Positions 5,950 through 8,209 of a DNA stretch of 8,209 bases are shown piece by piece (the stretch's first letter is position 1; each line of letters begins with the position of its first letter). A program made the position numbers and the translations under genes. The DNA is from Chitinivibrionales bacterium. GTDB lineage: Bacteria; Fibrobacterota; Chitinivibrionia; Chitinivibrionales; JANQEN01. The DNA lies in contig JAUVGS010000071.1 of assembly GCA_030593665.1 (NCBI GenBank), positions 1 through 8,209 of the forward strand, in the 5' to 3' direction. The notes under the pieces were generated by a model, which did no database searches, was not told where the DNA came from, and saw only the letters and a list, made by a program, of their open reading frames with translations.

Positions 5950-6007
5950 CTTTTTTGAAAAAACACCACAATTTAATACAAAAGAGGCATTTTTTTACTT
6001 ATGATTC

Positions 6008-6037
6008 AATATAGGTGTTCGTAGTATTGAAAATCAA
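6008..6037 (-). promoter_or_regulatory. Promoter candidate for the EamA transporter gene
   Basis: On the minus strand TTGATT (6037-6032) and TATATT (6013-6008) are 18 bp apart; the -10 matches 5 of 6. Transcription would begin near 6001, giving a leader of about 50 nt. The -10 lies inside one arm of a 9-bp inverted repeat (6009-6017 with 6048-6056), suggesting possible control by a DNA-binding protein. Confidence 0.45.
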
Positions 6038-6056
6038 GGCAAAAAAGCACCTATAT
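6009..6056. repeat. 9-bp inverted repeat flanking the transporter promoter
   Basis: ATATAGGTG (6009-6017) is the exact reverse complement of CACCTATAT (6048-6056), with 30 bp between the arms. One arm overlaps the proposed -10 box and the other lies upstream of the -35. Widely spaced arms around a promoter fit a pair of operator half-sites or full sites, but chance is possible at this size. Confidence 0.45.
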
Positions 6057-6069
6057 CGGTAAAATAGAA

Positions 6070-6104
6070 AAAAACGCCTGTAGAATTCTATTACAGGCGT
6101 TTTT
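6070..6104. terminator. Bidirectional Rho-independent terminator after the polyferredoxin gene
   Basis: Positions 6070-6082 (AAAAACGCCTGTA) and 6092-6104 (TACAGGCGTTTTT) form a perfect 13-bp inverted repeat with a 9-nt loop. The GC-rich ACGCCTGTA core flanked by A/T tracts gives a hairpin with a T-run in either direction. It begins about 20 bp after the polyferredoxin stop and separates that unit from the EamA gene. Confidence 0.88.
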
Positions 6105-6125
6105 ACTTTTAATCAACAGGCGCCG

Positions 6126-7667
6126 TTATGCTTTAGAGGATCGTTTTAGTCTTTTTCGAACACGCTCTATGGTTTTTACTCCATAAGCAGACACTTTTAT
6201 AGCGGCGCCACTTTTTTCAGGGCAATAATATTCACAGATACCGCATCCGGTACATTTCCGCTTGTTAACTATAGGCACTTTCCATACTTTCCCATTTTCA
6301 TCAACTATTTCTTTAATATCAATCGCGTCATAGGGACATTTATCAGCACAAATAGTGCAAGTATTCCGCTGACGCCATGATCTGCAGAGTCCTCTTTCAA
6401 CATAGGCCGTACCGATTGAAATCTTCTTCTTTTCTTCAGGTGTAATCGGCAACAGTGCTCCGGTCGGACAAGCTTCCGAGCATTTTGTACACTCTTCCTC
6501 ACAAAAACCGATACGGGGAACCAGTTTCGGGGTATTCCAATTACCAAAGCCATCCTTACCGATAGTACATGGATGCAGCGCATTCTGCGGACAAACACTG
6601 ATACAGGCGTCACAGGCAATGCAGCGCGCAAGAAATTTATCTTCCTCGACCGCTCCCGGAGGACGGATTGGCCCTGGCACAAACGGTTTCTTTTTTGATG
6701 ATTTTCCTGCCAGGACCGGTGTTAAAAGCAGTCCGGCAAGAACGCCGGAAACAAGGTGCCTTCTGTTTAAATCCGGCTGAACAATCTCATTGTCTTTAAG
6801 CATCGGTCCCAATTTATACGAACCGCATGATTCCTTATCAGCACTGCATAAGCCGCACATAATACATTCAGCCAGTGATGTTTTTCTACCCTGGCCGCCT
6901 TTTCCTTCAGTTATCGCACGAGTGGGACAAGGGAGTGTGCAGACGCCGCAATTATTGCACATTGCGGATTTGGTTCTGCGAGTAAAAATTGAATACCTGC
7001 TCATTAAACCAAAAAACGCACCGCTCGGACAAATATATTGACACCAGAACCGTTTATCAAAGAACGATCCCGCAAGAACCAGTATAAACAGTAAGCATGT
7101 TGCCAAAGTTCCGGCATACGCTCCCTGAAGAACAACCGGTGAAGTAATAATTTTATCGACAACACCGATAGCGCCGAACGGTTTAAGAAGCAATAAAAGA
7201 AATGGACGCACCAGTAAAGTAAATATTCTTGTTATCAACAGAAGGGGATCCATAAAAAGAGGAAACACCATACCACCAACAGCCAGAATAATAAGTACAA
7301 ATAGAAAGATATATTTCAATCCCTGGAGTTTCAGAGGAGGAAGCCACTTAGAAGTGGCGCCGACTTTTTCCCTGAGCATATAATCGGTAAAATCAATGAT
7401 GCTACCCAGGGGACATACCGCACCGCAGAATATTCTACTAAATAATACCGTAACAATAATCATCAAGATGCCAATCACGACATAGGGCATAACGATACTT
7501 CTTGAGGCAATGGTTGTAATGACCGTATTGAATGGATTCAGTCTGAGAAACCAGGCCAACCCGTTGCTTAGTCCCTGACCGGAGTTACCTTTCCCCGCGA
7601 AAAAAAAGAAAAACAAAAACAAAATAAAAAATACAATCTGTGAAATAAACCGACCTCTTTTAAACAT
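6126..7667 (-). CDS. Membrane polyferredoxin, NapH-NapG-like fusion with six [4Fe-4S] motifs
   Basis: The 513-residue protein probably moves electrons through the membrane. Residues 1-235 look like NapH: membrane segments near 8-25, 58-78, 118-137, 141-163 and 186-203, with the two CX3CP motifs at C81-C85 and C209-C213. Two ferredoxin motifs follow (C237/240/243/247 and C268/271/274/281). Then NRRHLVSG (301-308) and a hydrophobic run to 320 resemble the twin-arginine signal of NapG. After it come four NapG/MauM-like cluster motifs (C349-359, C389-400, C428/437/440/444 and C472-482). NapH and NapG are normally separate proteins of the quinol-to-periplasmic-reductase route. The ATG at 7667 is preferred since GGAAGGAG lies 9 nt upstream; a TTG at 7691 would overlap that site. 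It is 57 bp after the AOR-like gene, probably one operon. The natural redox partner is inferred. Confidence 0.88.
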   Translation of the reverse strand: MFKRGRFISQIVFFILFLFFFFFAGKGNSGQGLSNGLAWFLRLNPFNTVITTIASRSIVMPYVVIGILMIIVTVLFSRIFCGAVCPLGSIIDFTDYMLREKVGATSKWLPPLKLQGLKYIFLFVLIILAVGGMVFPLFMDPLLLITRIFTLLVRPFLLLLLKPFGAIGVVDKIITSPVVLQGAYAGTLATCLLFILVLAGSFFDKRFWCQYICPSGAFFGLMSRYSIFTRRTKSAMCNNCGVCTLPCPTRAITEGKGGQGRKTSLAECIMCGLCSADKESCGSYKLGPMLKDNEIVQPDLNRRHLVSGVLAGLLLTPVLAGKSSKKKPFVPGPIRPPGAVEEDKFLARCIACDACISVCPQNALHPCTIGKDGFGNWNTPKLVPRIGFCEEECTKCSEACPTGALLPITPEEKKKISIGTAYVERGLCRSWRQRNTCTICADKCPYDAIDIKEIVDENGKVWKVPIVNKRKCTGCGICEYYCPEKSGAAIKVSAYGVKTIERVRKRLKRSSKA

Positions 7668-7724
7668 CGTAAACAACTCCTTCCTAACCAAATAGCTCGT
7701 ATAAAAAACAAGTAATAGACTACG

Positions 7725-8209
7725 CTACCATGACACAGTATACCCAAAATGATATAACACCTCTTTTGCCTGAATTTTCCATTCATCAATAAGCATTCCC
7801 ATCAACCTTTTAAGCTCTTCCGGGCTGTGTTTCAGTGTTTTCGAAAGAGCATCAAAAATTCGCTGCGGTATATCATCCGCAGTCGGTATTTCCCAGCCGC
7901 ATTGCAGTTTAAAATCTATGGATTGCGCCCAGAAAGCCCGGGCAAACCAGAGAATATCCTGACGGGTAATCGGATATCCGTAACTTTGAAACAGCCGTAC
8001 AAGAAGATCATCTTTACCCAGCTCCTTGTTCTTGCCGTCTTCGCTGAAAATAACAAAAGTAAAACCACAATGAGATAACACATTGCCAAGAAGACAGAAG
8101 TACTCTTTATCCAGTACCTGTGTAATAGCTTTCCTGAAACTTGCTTTAAATTTTTCATCAGACGCACCCGGTTCCGGCAGCTTTACATCCACCTTGTAGA
8201 ACTGACCGG
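7725..8209 (-). CDS. C-terminal part of an aldehyde:ferredoxin oxidoreductase-like (AOR family) protein (5' end missing)
   Basis: The frame is open from the right edge to a TAG stop, giving 160 visible residues. A GTG at 8192 could be read as a start, but in-frame coding sequence (GQFYKV) continues upstream of it and no ribosome site precedes it, so I treat the gene as cut by the window. The visible part fits the C-terminal domain of tungsten/molybdopterin AOR enzymes. LSHCGFTF (visible residues 44-51) stands where these proteins have a D-S-x-G-x-C-x-F motif bearing the last Cys ligand of the [4Fe-4S] cluster. GYPITRQDILWFARAF (77-92) and GWEIPTADDIP (104-114) match the family's T-x-x-D-L-L-x-x-G-E-R and G-F-x-x-x-D-D-x-L-P stretches. 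AOR enzymes interconvert aldehydes and acids with low-potential electrons. The neighbouring polyferredoxin would suit as partner. The match is remote, from remembered patterns. Confidence 0.5.
   Translation of the reverse strand, partial: GQFYKVDVKLPEPGASDEKFKASFRKAITQVLDKEYFCLLGNVLSHCGFTFVIFSEDGKNKELGKDDLLVRLFQSYGYPITRQDILWFARAFWAQSIDFKLQCGWEIPTADDIPQRIFDALSKTLKHSPEELKRLMGMLIDEWKIQAKEVLYHFGYTVSW

Noticed and set aside
7689..7691. TTG as start of the polyferredoxin gene.
   Set aside because: It overlaps the GGAAGGAG ribosome site that properly serves the ATG at 7667, and adds eight residues not expected before the first membrane helix.
7725..8209. TorD-like redox chaperone as identity of the right-edge gene.
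   Set aside because: It was considered because of the redox neighbour, but the Cys-Gly-Phe context, the TRQDIL helix and the GWEIPTADDIP stretch fit an AOR C-terminal domain better.

Overview
The window carries seven protein genes and one tRNA gene, all read from the minus strand, at a moderate GC content (roughly 40-45% by eye). Two genes encode exported beta-barrel-like proteins, one of them ending in the C-terminal Phe typical of outer-membrane proteins. Low-potential iron-sulfur redox proteins and a complete selenocysteine decoding set are also present. Together these point to a Gram-negative, probably anaerobic bacterium. The species cannot be named from this sequence. The degenerate intergenic repeats resemble those common in environmental FCB-group and deltaproteobacterial genomes, but that is only a hint.

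Layout in the direction of transcription (right to left). At 8209-7725 is the 3' end of a gene cut by the window edge, whose visible part resembles the C-terminal domain of tungsten/molybdenum aldehyde:ferredoxin oxidoreductases (AOR). After 57 bp comes a 513-residue membrane polyferredoxin (7667-6126) that looks like a fusion of NapH and NapG, with six [4Fe-4S] motifs and an internal twin-arginine motif. A strong bidirectional terminator (6070-6104) closes this unit. A single-domain EamA/DMT-type transporter (5949-5533) follows, with its own promoter candidate. Then come an inverted pair of degenerate dispersed repeats and the selenocysteine cassette: selA (5323-3911), a repeat-rich 343-bp spacer, selB (3567-1672) and selC, the tRNA-Sec gene (1580-1482). 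After an AT-rich 361-bp spacer with a good sigma-70-like promoter come two small exported, probably outer-membrane proteins (1120-590 and 481 to beyond the left edge).

How the genes work together. SelA converts Ser-tRNA(Sec) to Sec-tRNA(Sec), the selC product is that tRNA, and SelB delivers it to UGA codons next to a SECIS hairpin. Only selD (selenophosphate synthetase) and the selenoproteins themselves are missing from view. The AOR-like protein and the NapH-NapG fusion probably form a redox pair that passes electrons between a cytoplasmic pterin enzyme and the membrane or periplasm. This rests on gene adjacency and motif reading. No CRISPR array, insertion sequence or phage gene was seen.
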